A stretch of 64,000 bases of DNA from DASPJL01 sp035628645 (GCA_035628645.1 DASPJL010000105.1:1-64000), one strand, 5' to 3'. Positions 1 to 9,107 are shown, numbered from the stretch's first letter. Made by a program: numbers and translations. Notes: generated from the sequence alone by a model not told the origin.

Positions 1-1337
1 CTTTTTGCTTTCTCTAATGCTTGTTTCAAGGCGTCTACCCTGCTGGTCTGTCCTACACCATTTGCAAATAGCTGCCCATCTTTTGCCAACACTATTGTAT
101 TTGATTTAGAGTGCTTTACAATTTTATTCGCAAAGACCAACGCCCTTCTTTCCTCCTCGGTTGGCGCTTTTTCAGTGACACAATTCAAATCAGAAATTTT
201 TTCTGTTTTAAGATCTTTGTCCTGAATAATCACTCCATTAAGCAAATTTTTGAATTGATAGGTTGGAAGCTGAACTTCTTTTCGCCTTAAAATGATCCGA
301 TTTTTTTTACCGGTTAGCATGCTTAAAGCTTTTTCATCAAATTCCGGAGCTATTAAAACTTCAAAAAATAATTTATTAAGCTCTTCAGCTGTCTCAAAAT
401 CTACTTTTTTATTGGTAATTATTACGCCACCAAATGCAGATACAGGGTCAGCTTGCAAGGCTTTCAAATAAGCTTCTTTAGGCGAATTGGCTGAAGCTGC
501 TCCACAAGCATTGGTGTGTTTCAGAATGGCGTAGGTAGTTTCTTCAAATTCATCTATTAAACCTACCGCAGCATCTATATCTACGAGGTTATTGTATGAT
601 AACTCTTTTCCATTCAATTGATCAAACATTTGATCCAGCTTGCCATAAAATATTCCTTTTTGATGAGGATTTTCCCCATATCGTAAAATCCTGGAAGTAT
701 TTATACTGAATTTAAAGTTTTCTCCAAAACCACCATTCTCCTTATCCAATTTGGAGAAGTATTGATAAATTGCAGTATCGTAATGGGAAGAATTATTAAA
801 AGCCTCTAAAGCATAATGTTTTCTATCTTCAATAAATGTAGCACCATTTTGGCTGCTCAGTAATTCATTGAAACTTTCGTATTGATTTCTTGAACTTATA
901 ATAAGGACATCCTTATAGTTTTTTGCAGCAGCCCTGATCAATGAAATTCCCCCAATATCAATTTTCTCAATAATATCTTCATGAGATCCACCGCCCGATA
1001 CTGTTTCTTCAAAAGGATACAAGTCGACAATTACAAGATCAATTGGCGGGATGTTATAACGTTCAGCTTGTGCAACATCCTCATTAAGCGCTCTTCGGTA
1101 TAATATTCCTCCAAATATTTTTGGATGAAGTGTTTTTACCCTTCCACCAAAGACAGCAGGGAAACCGGTAAGTTCTTCAACAGCATTTACGGGAATTTTA
1201 AGATCCTCTATGAATTTTTGTGTGCCTCCTGTAGAATATAGTGTAACTCCTAATTGATTAAGTTTTTTAATTATAGGTTCGAGGTTATCCTTGTAATAAA
1301 CAGAAATTAAAGCAGAATTGATTTTTTTTAAAGACAT
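1..1337 (-). CDS. purH: PurH, AICAR formyltransferase/IMP cyclohydrolase (partial)
   Basis: Bifunctional enzyme for the last two steps of IMP synthesis: formylation of AICAR with 10-formyl-THF, then ring closure. Reading leftward from the ATG at 1335-1337, the protein begins MSLKKINSALISVYYKDN. It continues through the MGS-like cyclohydrolase domain (LYSTGGTQKFIEDL, then FGGRVKTLHPKIFGGIL) into the transformylase domain (ILKHTNACGAASA, ADPVSAFGGVI). The frame stays open to position 1, so the C-terminus (usual length about 510 residues) lies outside the window. purN lies 34 bp upstream on the same strand. A -7-like box (TAGTTTTG on the minus strand, 1367-1374) overlaps the purN stop and may give purH its own promoter. 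Identification is secure; only the start is shown here. Confidence 0.96.
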   Translation of the reverse strand, partial: MSLKKINSALISVYYKDNLEPIIKKLNQLGVTLYSTGGTQKFIEDLKIPVNAVEELTGFPAVFGGRVKTLHPKIFGGILYRRALNEDVAQAERYNIPPIDLVIVDLYPFEETVSGGGSHEDIIEKIDIGGISLIRAAAKNYKDVLIISSRNQYESFNELLSSQNGATFIEDRKHYALEAFNNSSHYDTAIYQYFSKLDKENGGFGENFKFSINTSRILRYGENPHQKGIFYGKLDQMFDQLNGKELSYNNLVDIDAAVGLIDEFEETTYAILKHTNACGAASANSPKEAYLKALQADPVSAFGGVIITNKKVDFETAEELNKLFFEVLIAPEFDEKALSMLTGKKNRIILRRKEVQLPTYQFKNLLNGVIIQDKDLKTEKISDLNCVTEKAPTEEERRALVFANKIVKHSKSNTIVLAKDGQLFANGVGQTSRVDALKQALEKAK

Positions 1338-1366
1338 GAATGGGGTTTAATTAGTTATAGGCGATG

Positions 1367-1374
1367 CAAAACTA
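1367..1374 (-). promoter_or_regulatory. possible -7 box for purH
   Basis: TAGTTTTG read on the minus strand matches the Bacteroidota -7 consensus TAnnTTTG and ends 29 bp upstream of the purH ATG. I see no TTG at the expected -33 distance, so this is weak. Confidence 0.35.
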
Positions 1375-1953
1375 TATATTTTTAATAATGTTTTCTATTA
1401 CTTTTGGATAGAATTCATGTTCTAATTTTTGTATTTTTCTTGCAAGTGTCTCACAAGTATCTCCCTCTTCTACTAAACACTTTTCTTGCAATATTATCCC
1501 ACCTTCATCAAAGTTCTGATTGGCAAAGTGTATGGTAATTCCCGATTCTTTTTCTTTATTTTCGATTACTGCCGTATGCACAAAACTTCCATACATTCCT
1601 TTACCACCATATTTAGGAAGCAACGCTGGATGAATATTCACAATTCTATCAGGAAAGGCTTCTATAATATTATGAGGCACAAGCCATAAAAAGCCGGCAA
1701 GAACGATAAGATCTATTTTATGCGCTTTCAGATAGTTTAAAACTTTATCAGACTCATAGCAATCCTTACGTGAAAAAACCATCACTGGGATATTAAAATT
1801 TCTTGCCCTTTCTATGACGTAGGCATCGGCCTTATTGGTAAGTACACAGGCAACTTCTGCTATTTCAGATTCGCTGAAATATTCAAATATTTTTTGCGCA
1901 TTACTTCCAGAACCGGAAGCAAATATCGCTATTCTTCTTTTTGACTTTTCCAA
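1372..1953 (-). CDS. purN: PurN, phosphoribosylglycinamide formyltransferase
   Basis: Transfers a formyl group from 10-formyl-THF to GAR in purine synthesis. The 193-residue protein has the family's glycine-rich start (IAIFASGSGSNAQ), the catalytic Asn and His in VNIHPALLPKYGGKGMYG, and the catalytic Asp in NQNFDEGGIIL. The only plausible start is TTG at 1951-1953, two bases after the stop of the UbiA gene upstream, so the two are probably co-transcribed and translationally coupled. purH follows on the same strand. Length is normal for PurN. Confidence 0.95.
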   Translation of the reverse strand: MEKSKRRIAIFASGSGSNAQKIFEYFSESEIAEVACVLTNKADAYVIERARNFNIPVMVFSRKDCYESDKVLNYLKAHKIDLIVLAGFLWLVPHNIIEAFPDRIVNIHPALLPKYGGKGMYGSFVHTAVIENKEKESGITIHFANQNFDEGGIILQEKCLVEEGDTCETLARKIQKLEHEFYPKVIENIIKNI

Positions 1954-1955
1954 GA

Positions 1956-2837
1956 TTAAATAAATACCATACTAAGCACTCCTGCCAGCATTATTCCTTT
2001 ACAAAGATTACTTAAAAATTTAAAATCCCGCCGTTTATCGGCCTGATTTAATTTGTAAATCAGGAATATATAAGGGACCATCATTCCAATAAAATAATAA
2101 TAAAGAGACGTATTGTTTATAGCGCCGGAAATCAGAAAAATCACCGACGCAAAAAAAACCATGATTGAATAAATAAAAATTTTAACTTTCCTTATTCCCC
2201 ATACAATGGGTAACGTTTTACAATCAAACTCCTGATCTCCCCGCATGTCTTCCATGTCTTTAATAATTTCTCTGATCAGGGAAATAAAAAATGCGAAGAG
2301 TGCATAAAAATTCACTAAAAGCATATTCCGCCCGAAAAAAAAACCTACGATGCTAATGGAAAGACCCGTAAGTATTGCAACACTCAAGTTTCCTACAAAT
2401 GGCAATCTTTTTAACTGATTGGAATAAAGCCAAAGCCAAAACGCACAGAAGGTGACTATCACTCCGATTTTTAATCCTAAAATCAGCCCTAAACCAATAC
2501 CAATAAAGTTTAAAATGGAATGCAGGATCATTGCCTGCCTTCTTTTCAAAAACTTTCCGACCACTACCCTTCTTGGTTTGTTGATGATATCAATCTTTAT
2601 GTCATAATAATCATTGATAATGTAGCCGGCGGAAGCAATTGAAACGGTTGAAAGCGAAAGTAAAAACAGGTAAATATTTTTAAGGTAATAAAGATATTCT
2701 GATGATGGACCTATCAGGAAAATAGCTACGAAATATTGAGAAAAAACAATTATTAAGAGGTTCGGATACCGGATGAGCCTCAAAAAACGGAGCGTTTGAA
2801 GGTAAAAAGCTTTTAACCTGTGATTTCTTATTCTCAT
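1956..2837 (-). CDS. UbiA-family prenyltransferase
   Basis: Integral membrane enzyme that joins a polyprenyl chain to an aromatic ring or glycerol phosphate. Both Asp-rich Mg-diphosphate motifs are visible: NDYYDIKID at residues 75-83 and DMEDMRGD at 194-201. They lie between about eight hydrophobic segments. Length (293 residues) is normal. In Bacteroidota this subgroup is often named geranylgeranylglycerol-phosphate geranylgeranyltransferase, but the acceptor cannot be read from the sequence; menaquinone or another isoprenoid is equally possible. ATG start at 2835-2837. It heads the UbiA-purN(-purH) run. Confidence 0.88.
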   Translation of the reverse strand: MRIRNHRLKAFYLQTLRFLRLIRYPNLLIIVFSQYFVAIFLIGPSSEYLYYLKNIYLFLLSLSTVSIASAGYIINDYYDIKIDIINKPRRVVVGKFLKRRQAMILHSILNFIGIGLGLILGLKIGVIVTFCAFWLWLYSNQLKRLPFVGNLSVAILTGLSISIVGFFFGRNMLLVNFYALFAFFISLIREIIKDMEDMRGDQEFDCKTLPIVWGIRKVKIFIYSIMVFFASVIFLISGAINNTSLYYYFIGMMVPYIFLIYKLNQADKRRDFKFLSNLCKGIMLAGVLSMVFI

Positions 2838-2989
2838 TTTTCTGTCTTACTAAAAACAAAGCCGTTCTAACTTTAAAATTAGTGAGATTGAAACAAAATG
2901 TTTAGTCTGTAGAGAAAAGGATTTCCCCTAAGTACGAGGACTAAGCTAAAAAAGACTGAATTGACTGATGTATCTTAAGACAAACAAAG

Positions 2990-3472
2990 TCAATTCAGTA
3001 TCAATTCTTTAAGCTTGTTTTGACTATTAGAAAGACTGGAAATGAATTTCTGATATTTTTTGCTCCCTTCATATTCACTATTAATCTGCTCTTTATTGAT
3101 CATCCAAAGCGAAATATTCTTTTTCTTTCGCTGTACTGAACAGTAAATATAATAATGACGGCCTTTTTGCTTTACGTATTCTTCAACTTTATCATCACGA
3201 TAAGCAGTTAGCATTTGAAAGGTTATAACACCTCTTTTATAACTCACATGGATGTCAGCGGCTTCTAATTTTTTACCCATTTCTTTGGAGATTGCTAAAA
3301 TCTCCAAAGCCGTATGCCCTGTCGCCTTAAATTGAATTTCAAAACATTTTAGATTCTTAATCTTTCTTAAGGAGTCCCCATCTATCGCTTTTCCCTCAAT
3401 ATGAAAAAGGGTAAAGGAAATTGTAGGTTGGATTTCTCTTATAGATTTAAAATTGGGTCGCGCAATTAACAT
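2990..3472 (-). CDS. hypothetical protein, 160 aa
   Basis: I do not recognise this protein. It is soluble and basic, with no signal peptide, membrane helix or cysteine cluster. The segment around residues 50-110 (TGHTALEILAISKEMG, then SYKRGVITFQML) looks like a mixed alpha/beta fold. The C-terminal third is charged and probably helical. It stands alone between intergenic stretches of about 150 and 380 bp. ATG start at 3470-3472. Codon use looks like its neighbours, so it is probably a real gene of unknown role. Confidence 0.6.
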   Translation of the reverse strand: MLIARPNFKSIREIQPTISFTLFHIEGKAIDGDSLRKIKNLKCFEIQFKATGHTALEILAISKEMGKKLEAADIHVSYKRGVITFQMLTAYRDDKVEEYVKQKGRHYYIYCSVQRKKKNISLWMINKEQINSEYEGSKKYQKFISSLSNSQNKLKELILN

Positions 3473-3632
3473 TGCCTAGCTGGTTGATGACAAATAAAGG
3501 TAGAATAAAATATTATCAACTTTTGTCTAAAATGCGCATTGAAAAGGAGTGGTAATATTTAGATAAAAAACGAAAAACTTTTATACCCATTAAAATTTCA
3601 CCTATATAACTTTTGCCTGTAACATAAATTAC

Positions 3633-3671
3633 AAGTAACTAATAATCAAACAATTTAATTATTAGTTACTT
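3633..3671. repeat. perfect 14-bp inverted repeat in a gene-free stretch
   Basis: The 381-bp gap 3473-3854 holds no credible ORF. Its main structure is an inverted repeat: AAGTAACTAATAAT at 3633-3646 and its exact complement at 3658-3671, separated by 11 nt. There is no T-tract after either arm, so a classical terminator is doubtful. It lies downstream of the GyrI-like gene and upstream of the 160-aa gene on the minus strand, so it may be an operator or a factor-independent 3' hairpin. Confidence 0.6.
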
Positions 3672-3854
3672 TAACAAGTTAAAAAAAGATCTTCTGATTT
3701 TCCTGCATATTTAGGATAACATTTGGTCTTAATTATCAAAATTCCGATAATTTACCTCTTTGTTAAAAATCTAAAATAATGGTCTAAATCATTTACAAAT
3801 GAGGCTATGGAATAAAAATGCATCAATTGAAATATTACTTCCTGGTCCTGATAT

Positions 3855-4307
3855 TTACTTATATTCCACCTGAACCTCCGTTATATTTTCCTCCGAAGCC
3901 GGACCAACGATTTTGGAATAAATTTCCCGGCAATTTCCTGTTAAACTCAATCCCTCTACATGCATCTGTGGAATTACATTGTCGTACACGTCTTTGATCG
4001 ATAGCCAGGAACCTTTATGGATCACTGAAATACATTTAAAAGAGGGAAGTGTTTTAAACTTAAATTCATCATCCCTTCCTGGCCTGTCCACTGGAAATAC
4101 GATTTCCAATGTAAAAGCCGTATCCGGATTACCATCTGTTCCATAATAATTCCATTGTATAGGACCCAGAATCTTTATTTGTTGTTTGGAAGCCTCTTTC
4201 TTAAGTTTTTCATCTACTCGTAAGGCGAGTATATTATTTAATTTATTCAAGGTGGTAATTTGAGAATAATAAATAACGTCCGTTGGTTGTACTTCTTTAG
4301 CGTGCAT
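3855..4307 (-). CDS. GyrI-like effector-binding domain protein
   Basis: Stand-alone small-molecule-binding (SOUL/GyrI-like, AraC effector-binding) domain of 150 residues. Recognised from the family pattern: an N-terminal strand and helix ending TLNKLNNILALRVDEKL, the strand ILGPIQWNYYGTDGNPDTAFTLEIVFPVD with the usual 'P..YY' feature, and the second half TLPSFKCISVIHKGSWLSIKDVYDNVIPQM resembling the repeated 'H.GpY..L...Y..L' block. No DNA-binding domain. It follows the WYL regulator gene by 82 bp on the same strand and may be its target or co-sensor. Binding partner unknown. ATG start. Confidence 0.78.
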   Translation of the reverse strand: MHAKEVQPTDVIYYSQITTLNKLNNILALRVDEKLKKEASKQQIKILGPIQWNYYGTDGNPDTAFTLEIVFPVDRPGRDDEFKFKTLPSFKCISVIHKGSWLSIKDVYDNVIPQMHVEGLSLTGNCREIYSKIVGPASEENITEVQVEYK

Positions 4308-4389
4308 AATTGTAGTTGTTTATTTCATGCAAGACTAAAGGAGGGTGATGACAAGGGTATGTCAACCTAAAAATAATTGATTTAAATTT

Positions 4390-5364
4390 TTATACTTCGA
4401 CAGGGGCTAATTCTTTACTGAAATTCTCCAATGCCGCCTGGGCGAGTGAAACCAATGTTTCCTTTAATTCTAAGGGCTTCACAATTTGAACAGAACAATT
4501 AAACAACAATAGCCATCTCCCAATATAATCCATTGATGGACATAAAAAGGTCATTTCAACAAAACCGTCTGTTTCAATCTCATCTACAAATCCATAATAG
4601 AACTTCTGATTCTGAATGTATTTTCTAACGTCCTTATCAAAGCGTACAACAACTTCAATGAGGTTTTCATTCTTAGATAAGGTGTCAAGATATTCCTGTA
4701 GTGAAGAGAAAGCGCCGGATGAAAACTTTTTATCCATAATCCTGAGTTCCCTAATCCTATCCACCCGGAAATCCCTGTAATCATTTCTGAGTTTACAAAA
4801 AGCGATCAAATGCCAGGCACTTGAATAATGGCATAAGCCAATGGGACAAATATCCCTTACTGTGTTCTGATTATTGTATATAGAGAAATAGGAAATCCTT
4901 AATTCATTTTTATTAATTATACTCAACTGGAGATCGGACAACCAATGGTTAGGAAAATCAGAAAAAGAGGAATGAGAAGATCTGGCAATATGAACGGATT
5001 TATCCAGTTCTTCCATTTTATCTTTATCGTTTTCTCTTAAAACAGCTTTAATTTTTATTAGCGCATTGGCAAATTCTTTTTGTAATGAAGAATCCGCCCA
5101 TTTGTTCATAAGCTTAGCTCCCATTAGCAGCGCAGCAGCTTCTGCATTGGTAAACATAACCGGGGGCAAGTTGTATCCGCTAATAATAAAATATCCTTTT
5201 CCTGCTTCTACGCCTATCGGGACGCCGGCTTCTTCCAAAGACCTGATGTCTCTATAAACTGTCCGTAAACTGATGTCATATTTATTGGCAATTTCCGAAG
5301 CCCTTATTATTCTTTTGCTTTGAAGGTGTATAAGAATGGCGGTAAGTCTTTGGAGCCTGTTCAT
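4390..5364 (-). CDS. YafY-type HTH/WYL-domain transcriptional regulator
   Basis: DNA-binding regulator of 324 residues. Residues 1-60 are a DeoR-like winged helix (RLTAILIHLQSKRIIRASEIANKYDISLRTVYRDIRSLEEAGVPI). The centre and C-terminus form a WYL effector domain. The name-giving triplet appears as W-H-L (SAWHLIAFCKLRNDYRDFRVDRIREL) rather than W-Y-L; the downstream Arg residues FRVDRIREL that bind ligand or nucleic acid are kept. A C-terminal WCX-like segment follows. It lies upstream of the GyrI-like gene, which it may control. ATG at 5362-5364. The regulon is unknown. Confidence 0.9.
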   Translation of the reverse strand: MNRLQRLTAILIHLQSKRIIRASEIANKYDISLRTVYRDIRSLEEAGVPIGVEAGKGYFIISGYNLPPVMFTNAEAAALLMGAKLMNKWADSSLQKEFANALIKIKAVLRENDKDKMEELDKSVHIARSSHSSFSDFPNHWLSDLQLSIINKNELRISYFSIYNNQNTVRDICPIGLCHYSSAWHLIAFCKLRNDYRDFRVDRIRELRIMDKKFSSGAFSSLQEYLDTLSKNENLIEVVVRFDKDVRKYIQNQKFYYGFVDEIETDGFVEMTFLCPSMDYIGRWLLLFNCSVQIVKPLELKETLVSLAQAALENFSKELAPVEV

Positions 5365-5585
5365 GGACAGAATTAAAATGAATATTAAAAATAATAATTC
5401 ACAATTAAATGTGCCCCATAAAAATAGGAAGGATTGTAGAAAAGTATTCTAAAATTTCGAGTATTTAAATGATTTCACTCTAGGAAATATGTATCAATAG
5501 CCTGTGTTTTTAAATTTGGCGAATTAGAAAACTTGCATTGCTGAGGACTTAAGAATAGCGCAGTTATGTACAGAAAAACTTATTA

Positions 5586-5981
5586 TCAATCCGCCATTTC
5601 AACTATTTCCATTAGTTTTTCCTCCGTTAATGGTTTGTAAATAAATCTGCAAACCGATTTAAAAACCATAGCTTTCTCTTTATCTTTTTCAAGACGAGAA
5701 CTTGTCAGGATCATCACTTTTGTTTTAGGATATTTTTTCCAGTAAGCTGCCTCATACCTTTCTATAAAATCGAAGCCGTCCATTTCCGGCATCTTCAGGT
5801 CTACCAGCATCAAATCCGGGAAATTATTCTTTAGATCGCATTCCTTAAGATATTCTAAAGCATTCCAGCCATTATTTTCTATTTTATAGTTTTTAATGGC
5901 CCTTACATCTTCTATTATTGATCCGATTAATAAATTGCTTAACTCGTCATCATCAAGTAATAACAACTTTCTTACCTCCAT
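5586..5981 (-). CDS. single-domain response regulator (CheY-like)
   Basis: Phosphoacceptor receiver domain with no output domain, about 131 residues from the ATG at 5979-5981. A TTG 15 bp upstream would add five residues and is less likely. The acidic pocket is DDDE near residue 10, the phospho-Asp is D61 in LMLVDLKMPEMDGF, the switch Thr/Ser follows in VMILTSSRLEKD, and the conserved Lys is K116 in FIYKPL. No histidine kinase is nearby, so the partner is unknown; such proteins usually work in phosphorelays or by protein binding. It is monocistronic, with about 220 bp downstream and 155 bp upstream. Confidence 0.92.
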   Translation of the reverse strand: MEVRKLLLLDDDELSNLLIGSIIEDVRAIKNYKIENNGWNALEYLKECDLKNNFPDLMLVDLKMPEMDGFDFIERYEAAYWKKYPKTKVMILTSSRLEKDKEKAMVFKSVCRFIYKPLTEEKLMEIVEMAD

Positions 5982-6137
5982 TTCAGCAGTTTTCAATAGT
6001 TAAGATTATTTAATAAAAATTCGTTTATTTTATTTTGTCAGAGTTTTTTATATGCAACCTGATTTTTAAAATGAACGCGTCATTGTAATTTTAGTTAGGC
6101 AAATTTTAGAGATTATAGGAAATTGTAATCTTTAAAA

Positions 6138-6947
6138 TCAACCTGCGGCTATATTTCTTTGCCTCACCACTTCATAAGTAACTACAGCAGTGGCTACAGA
6201 CACATTTAATGAGTCAATTTTGCCAAAAATAGGAATTTTAACCAAATGATCTGCGACCTTTAAAAGATCATTAGAGATTCCATCTTCTTCAGATCCCAGA
6301 ATTATGGCAACGGGAGATTTATAGTCCGCCTCGTAAATGCTTTTTTCAGCTTTCTCTGTACTTGCAACAATCTGAAGACCGGAATCTTTTAAGAATTTAA
6401 TCGCTTGCAATAAATTATTCTCCCGGCAAATAGGTATAAAATTCAATGCCCCGCTTGAAGTTTTCATTGCGTCACTGTTTATCTGGGCGGCTCCTTTATC
6501 CGGAATTAGGATCCCATGCACGCCGGCACATTCTGCCGTACGAGAAATAGCGCCAAAATTACGAACATCGGTAATTCTGTCCAGTACAATTATAAAAGGC
6601 GTTTCTCCTTTGCTGTATGCGGCATGGATAATATCATCAATTTTGTAATATTTCACTGCCGAAATATAGCTGATTGCGCCCTGGTGATTCTTCCTGGTTA
6701 TCTGATTTAATTTTTCTTCAGGTACTTTAGAAACCGGCAAATTATGTTCCTTGGCCGTCTCATATAATTCCTTTATTAAAGGATTATTAAGCTCTCGCTG
6801 GACCAGAATCTTATCAATTTCTTTTCCTGCCTTTATCGCTTCAATGATTGCCCTGATACCGAAGATCAGTTCTTTTTCAGATGGTCTGGGACTGTGAAAT
6901 TTTTTTTGTGAGTGGAATTTTAAATTTCCGGGACTCCTTTTCTCCAT
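6138..6947 (-). CDS. rlmB: RlmB, 23S rRNA 2'-O-methyltransferase (TrmH family)
   Basis: SpoU/TrmH-family trefoil-knot methyltransferase; RlmB methylates 23S rRNA G2251 from SAM. Residues 25-100 are the L30e-like substrate-binding domain (ELIFGIRAIIEAIKAG). The three knot motifs follow: LDRITDVRNFGAISRTA at about 122-138 with N130 and R136, IILGSEEDGIS at 215-225, and IPIFGKIDSLNVSVA at 238-252. Length (269) is slightly above the usual 245 because of a basic N-terminal extension. Its ATG lies inside the 3' end of the GWxTD gene upstream (28-bp overlap), indicating coupling. RlmB versus a generic TrmH-like enzyme cannot be fully separated by eye. Confidence 0.92.
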   Translation of the reverse strand: MEKRSPGNLKFHSQKKFHSPRPSEKELIFGIRAIIEAIKAGKEIDKILVQRELNNPLIKELYETAKEHNLPVSKVPEEKLNQITRKNHQGAISYISAVKYYKIDDIIHAAYSKGETPFIIVLDRITDVRNFGAISRTAECAGVHGILIPDKGAAQINSDAMKTSSGALNFIPICRENNLLQAIKFLKDSGLQIVASTEKAEKSIYEADYKSPVAIILGSEEDGISNDLLKVADHLVKIPIFGKIDSLNVSVATAVVTYEVVRQRNIAAG

Positions 6948-8233
6948 AAATCAACTTTTTTATACCAATACTCCTCATACTCCGGATACCTTATTAACTC
7001 ATGGTGATTATTGGAATATAGGTTATGCGTTTTTACAAATGTAAATTTAAGTTGTGACATTCCCTCTGTTTTTTCATAAACCCATTGTTCCTGCTCTCCA
7101 TTTCTGTACACATAGGTAGGTTGCCCAAATATCATAAAGATCATTCCCATATCAGTTTTCCAGCCTTCTTTATAACCAGTAAACTTTTGGTTTGCTGCTT
7201 CTACCCTGTCGTAATAAATTTTAATTAGTCGTTTGCCGTCATTTGCATTTCCTCCATGTTTAAGCCAGTACCTGTCGAAAGCCTGCTTGGGTTCAGTACT
7301 TTTGGTGAGTGCACGAATTTCCTCTGTGGTAGAAATATAGACCAGGGACTTAATCAGTTGGTCGAGTTTAGTGTATTTAGGGTATTTACCTGTTTCTACC
7401 CTAAAGCCAAGCCCTTCCTGGTTCGCAGTATCTTTTTGAATCAAATAAAGCCCAGCGGTATCAAATGAAATCTCCTGATTTGTAGAAAGCACGTAGATAC
7501 TATCGATTTCCAGCTTCTTTGGAACATTCCTTGAAGAAGTGGACATAGGTGCGGGAGCTGGCGGAAATTCATGTTTGATCAGGTTAACATAAATACTTTC
7601 AGAAGGCCCCTCCTGAAGTATCTTATACTTATTCCCGGCAATTATAAAATCGTCAAAAACAGGAACAGAGTCTGACAAGTTATACAAAATTCCGGTCCAA
7701 AAAACCGGCTTTCCTTCGGATTCCAATAGAATATCTTCTGTTACTTTAAAATCCGTTTTTTTGTCCGAAACATCTATGAATAAGTAAGGAGGAAAGCTTG
7801 AATTCCTGGAAATCTTGAAACTACAAATAAAAGCATTGTTAACCTTGTCTGTTGAAATTATAGAGACAGGAATGGAATCTACACTAACAATATTCTCACC
7901 GGAATACTCAAATCTTTGTCTATAGCCTATCTTAATATTTTTATAGAAATTCTTCACATCACTTTCCATCCGAAGCCGCCTTACATTCACTGAAAGGTAA
8001 ATCTTATATTCGTTTTCATTAAAAGCAGCGGTATGCTTTATTATAATCGGAGAATTGTTCTCGTATTCGTAAGAATAATTATTAAAATTAGAAGTGGATT
8101 GTTTGGAAGTAGAAGCACAATTCCAAAATAGTGTTATAAATCCAAGGCAAAATACAGGTACAATCAGCCGATAGAAAGAAAAACTCAGATTAGCTTTGAT
8201 CAACTTTTTATATTTTACAATAGGTGTATTCAT
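6920..8233 (-). CDS. GWxTD domain-containing lipoprotein
   Basis: Cell-envelope protein of 437 residues of unknown function. The GWxTD domain is at the C-terminus: GWKTD at 357-361, followed by MGMIFMIFGQPTYVYRNG and a Trp/Tyr-rich end. The N-terminus has a basic stretch, a hydrophobic run and Cys in LFWNCAST, which fits a lipoprotein signal although the lipobox is imperfect. The family is found mainly in Bacteroidota and related phyla, often with outer-membrane proteins. The gene overlaps rlmB by 28 bp and is divergent from the methyltransferase gene at 8321. Confidence 0.88.
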   Translation of the reverse strand: MNTPIVKYKKLIKANLSFSFYRLIVPVFCLGFITLFWNCASTSKQSTSNFNNYSYEYENNSPIIIKHTAAFNENEYKIYLSVNVRRLRMESDVKNFYKNIKIGYRQRFEYSGENIVSVDSIPVSIISTDKVNNAFICSFKISRNSSFPPYLFIDVSDKKTDFKVTEDILLESEGKPVFWTGILYNLSDSVPVFDDFIIAGNKYKILQEGPSESIYVNLIKHEFPPAPAPMSTSSRNVPKKLEIDSIYVLSTNQEISFDTAGLYLIQKDTANQEGLGFRVETGKYPKYTKLDQLIKSLVYISTTEEIRALTKSTEPKQAFDRYWLKHGGNANDGKRLIKIYYDRVEAANQKFTGYKEGWKTDMGMIFMIFGQPTYVYRNGEQEQWVYEKTEGMSQLKFTFVKTHNLYSNNHHELIRYPEYEEYWYKKVDLWRKGVPEI

Positions 8234-8276
8234 TTTTTCAAATCCTTGTTCCTAATAGTAATGAAAAATTTATAAA

Positions 8277-8284
8277 TATATTTG
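8277..8284 (+). promoter_or_regulatory. -7 box for the methyltransferase-GSCFA-radical SAM unit
   Basis: TATATTTG matches TAnnTTTG and sits 36 bp before the ATG at 8321. It also explains why the upstream in-frame TTG at 8282 is not a start: that codon lies inside the promoter. No clear -33 TTG is seen. Confidence 0.5.
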
Positions 8285-8320
8285 CAAACATTAAAAATTT
8301 TCAACGATTCTCCTTATAAT

Positions 8321-9101
8321 ATGGCCACATATACCACAGAAATCGCCTCGGCAACCATTGCTTCTGATAATCCCATCCACCAAAGACTATTTTTTGCTTA
8401 TGTGGCAGCCCAGGATTATGTGAAAGGTGAGCTTTTGGAAATAGGTTGTGGCGAAGGAAGAGGAGTAGAAACCTTAGCCCCAAAATGTACTTCTTATACT
8501 GCTTTGGATAAGATTAATCCGGTAATTGAGGACCTGGCAAAAAGATACGACAATATTAATTTTATTTCGGCTTTCGTCCCTCCCATGAATATGCTTCATG
8601 ACAACACCTTTGATGTCATTAAGTTTTCAGGTTATAGAACATATTAAAAAAGATAAGTTCTTCCTCGAAGAAATTTACAGGGTTTTAAAACCTGGGGGAG
8701 TAGCACTGATCACCACGCCAAACATCAAAAAGACTTTAACCAGAAATCCCTGGCATGAACGCGAATACATCGACAAGGAATTAAAGGGCCTGGCAGAGAA
8801 AGTTTTTGATAAAGTGACTTTAAAAGGCATTCATGGCAATCAAAAAGTGATGGATTATTATGAGCGAAATAAAAAATCTGTTCAGAAAATCACTCGCTTT
8901 GATATTTTCAATCTCCAATACAGACTTCCCGCGCCGATTTTAAGGATTCCTTATGACATTCTTAACCGGATAAACAGACAATCCTTAATGAAAAAAGATA
9001 ATTCATTGGTGAGCGATATTACTTATAATGATTATTTTATTTCTGACGATACGGAAACCTGTCTTGACTTCTTTGGTATTTTTCAAAAAAGAGGACTTTA
9101 A
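8321..9101 (+). pseudogene. class I SAM methyltransferase, frameshifted
   Basis: Two overlapping frames together make one methyltransferase of about 260 residues. The first (ATG 8321 to stop 8647) has a typical N-terminus and SAM motif I (GELLEIGCGEGRG) and reads up to NTFDVI. The second resumes near 8625 with SFQVIEHIKKDKFFLEEIYRVLKPGGVALITTPN (motifs II and III) and runs to the stop at 9101. The break is at about 8617-8626, in the middle of the usual 'FDvv.Sf.viEHi' block. Restoring two bases or removing one rejoins the frames. Upstream and downstream genes are intact, so this is either a recent inactivating indel, a sequencing error, or less likely programmed shifting. The substrate is unknown. 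Confidence 0.85.
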
Positions 9102-9107
9102 TGATCT

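Noticed and set aside
6001..6137. Possible small RNA between rlmB and the response regulator gene
   Set aside because: AT-rich with no clear hairpin or promoter; left unannotated.
8282..8320. Upstream TTG start for the methyltransferase
   Set aside because: The TTG is part of the TATATTTG promoter box; the ATG at 8321 fits the family.
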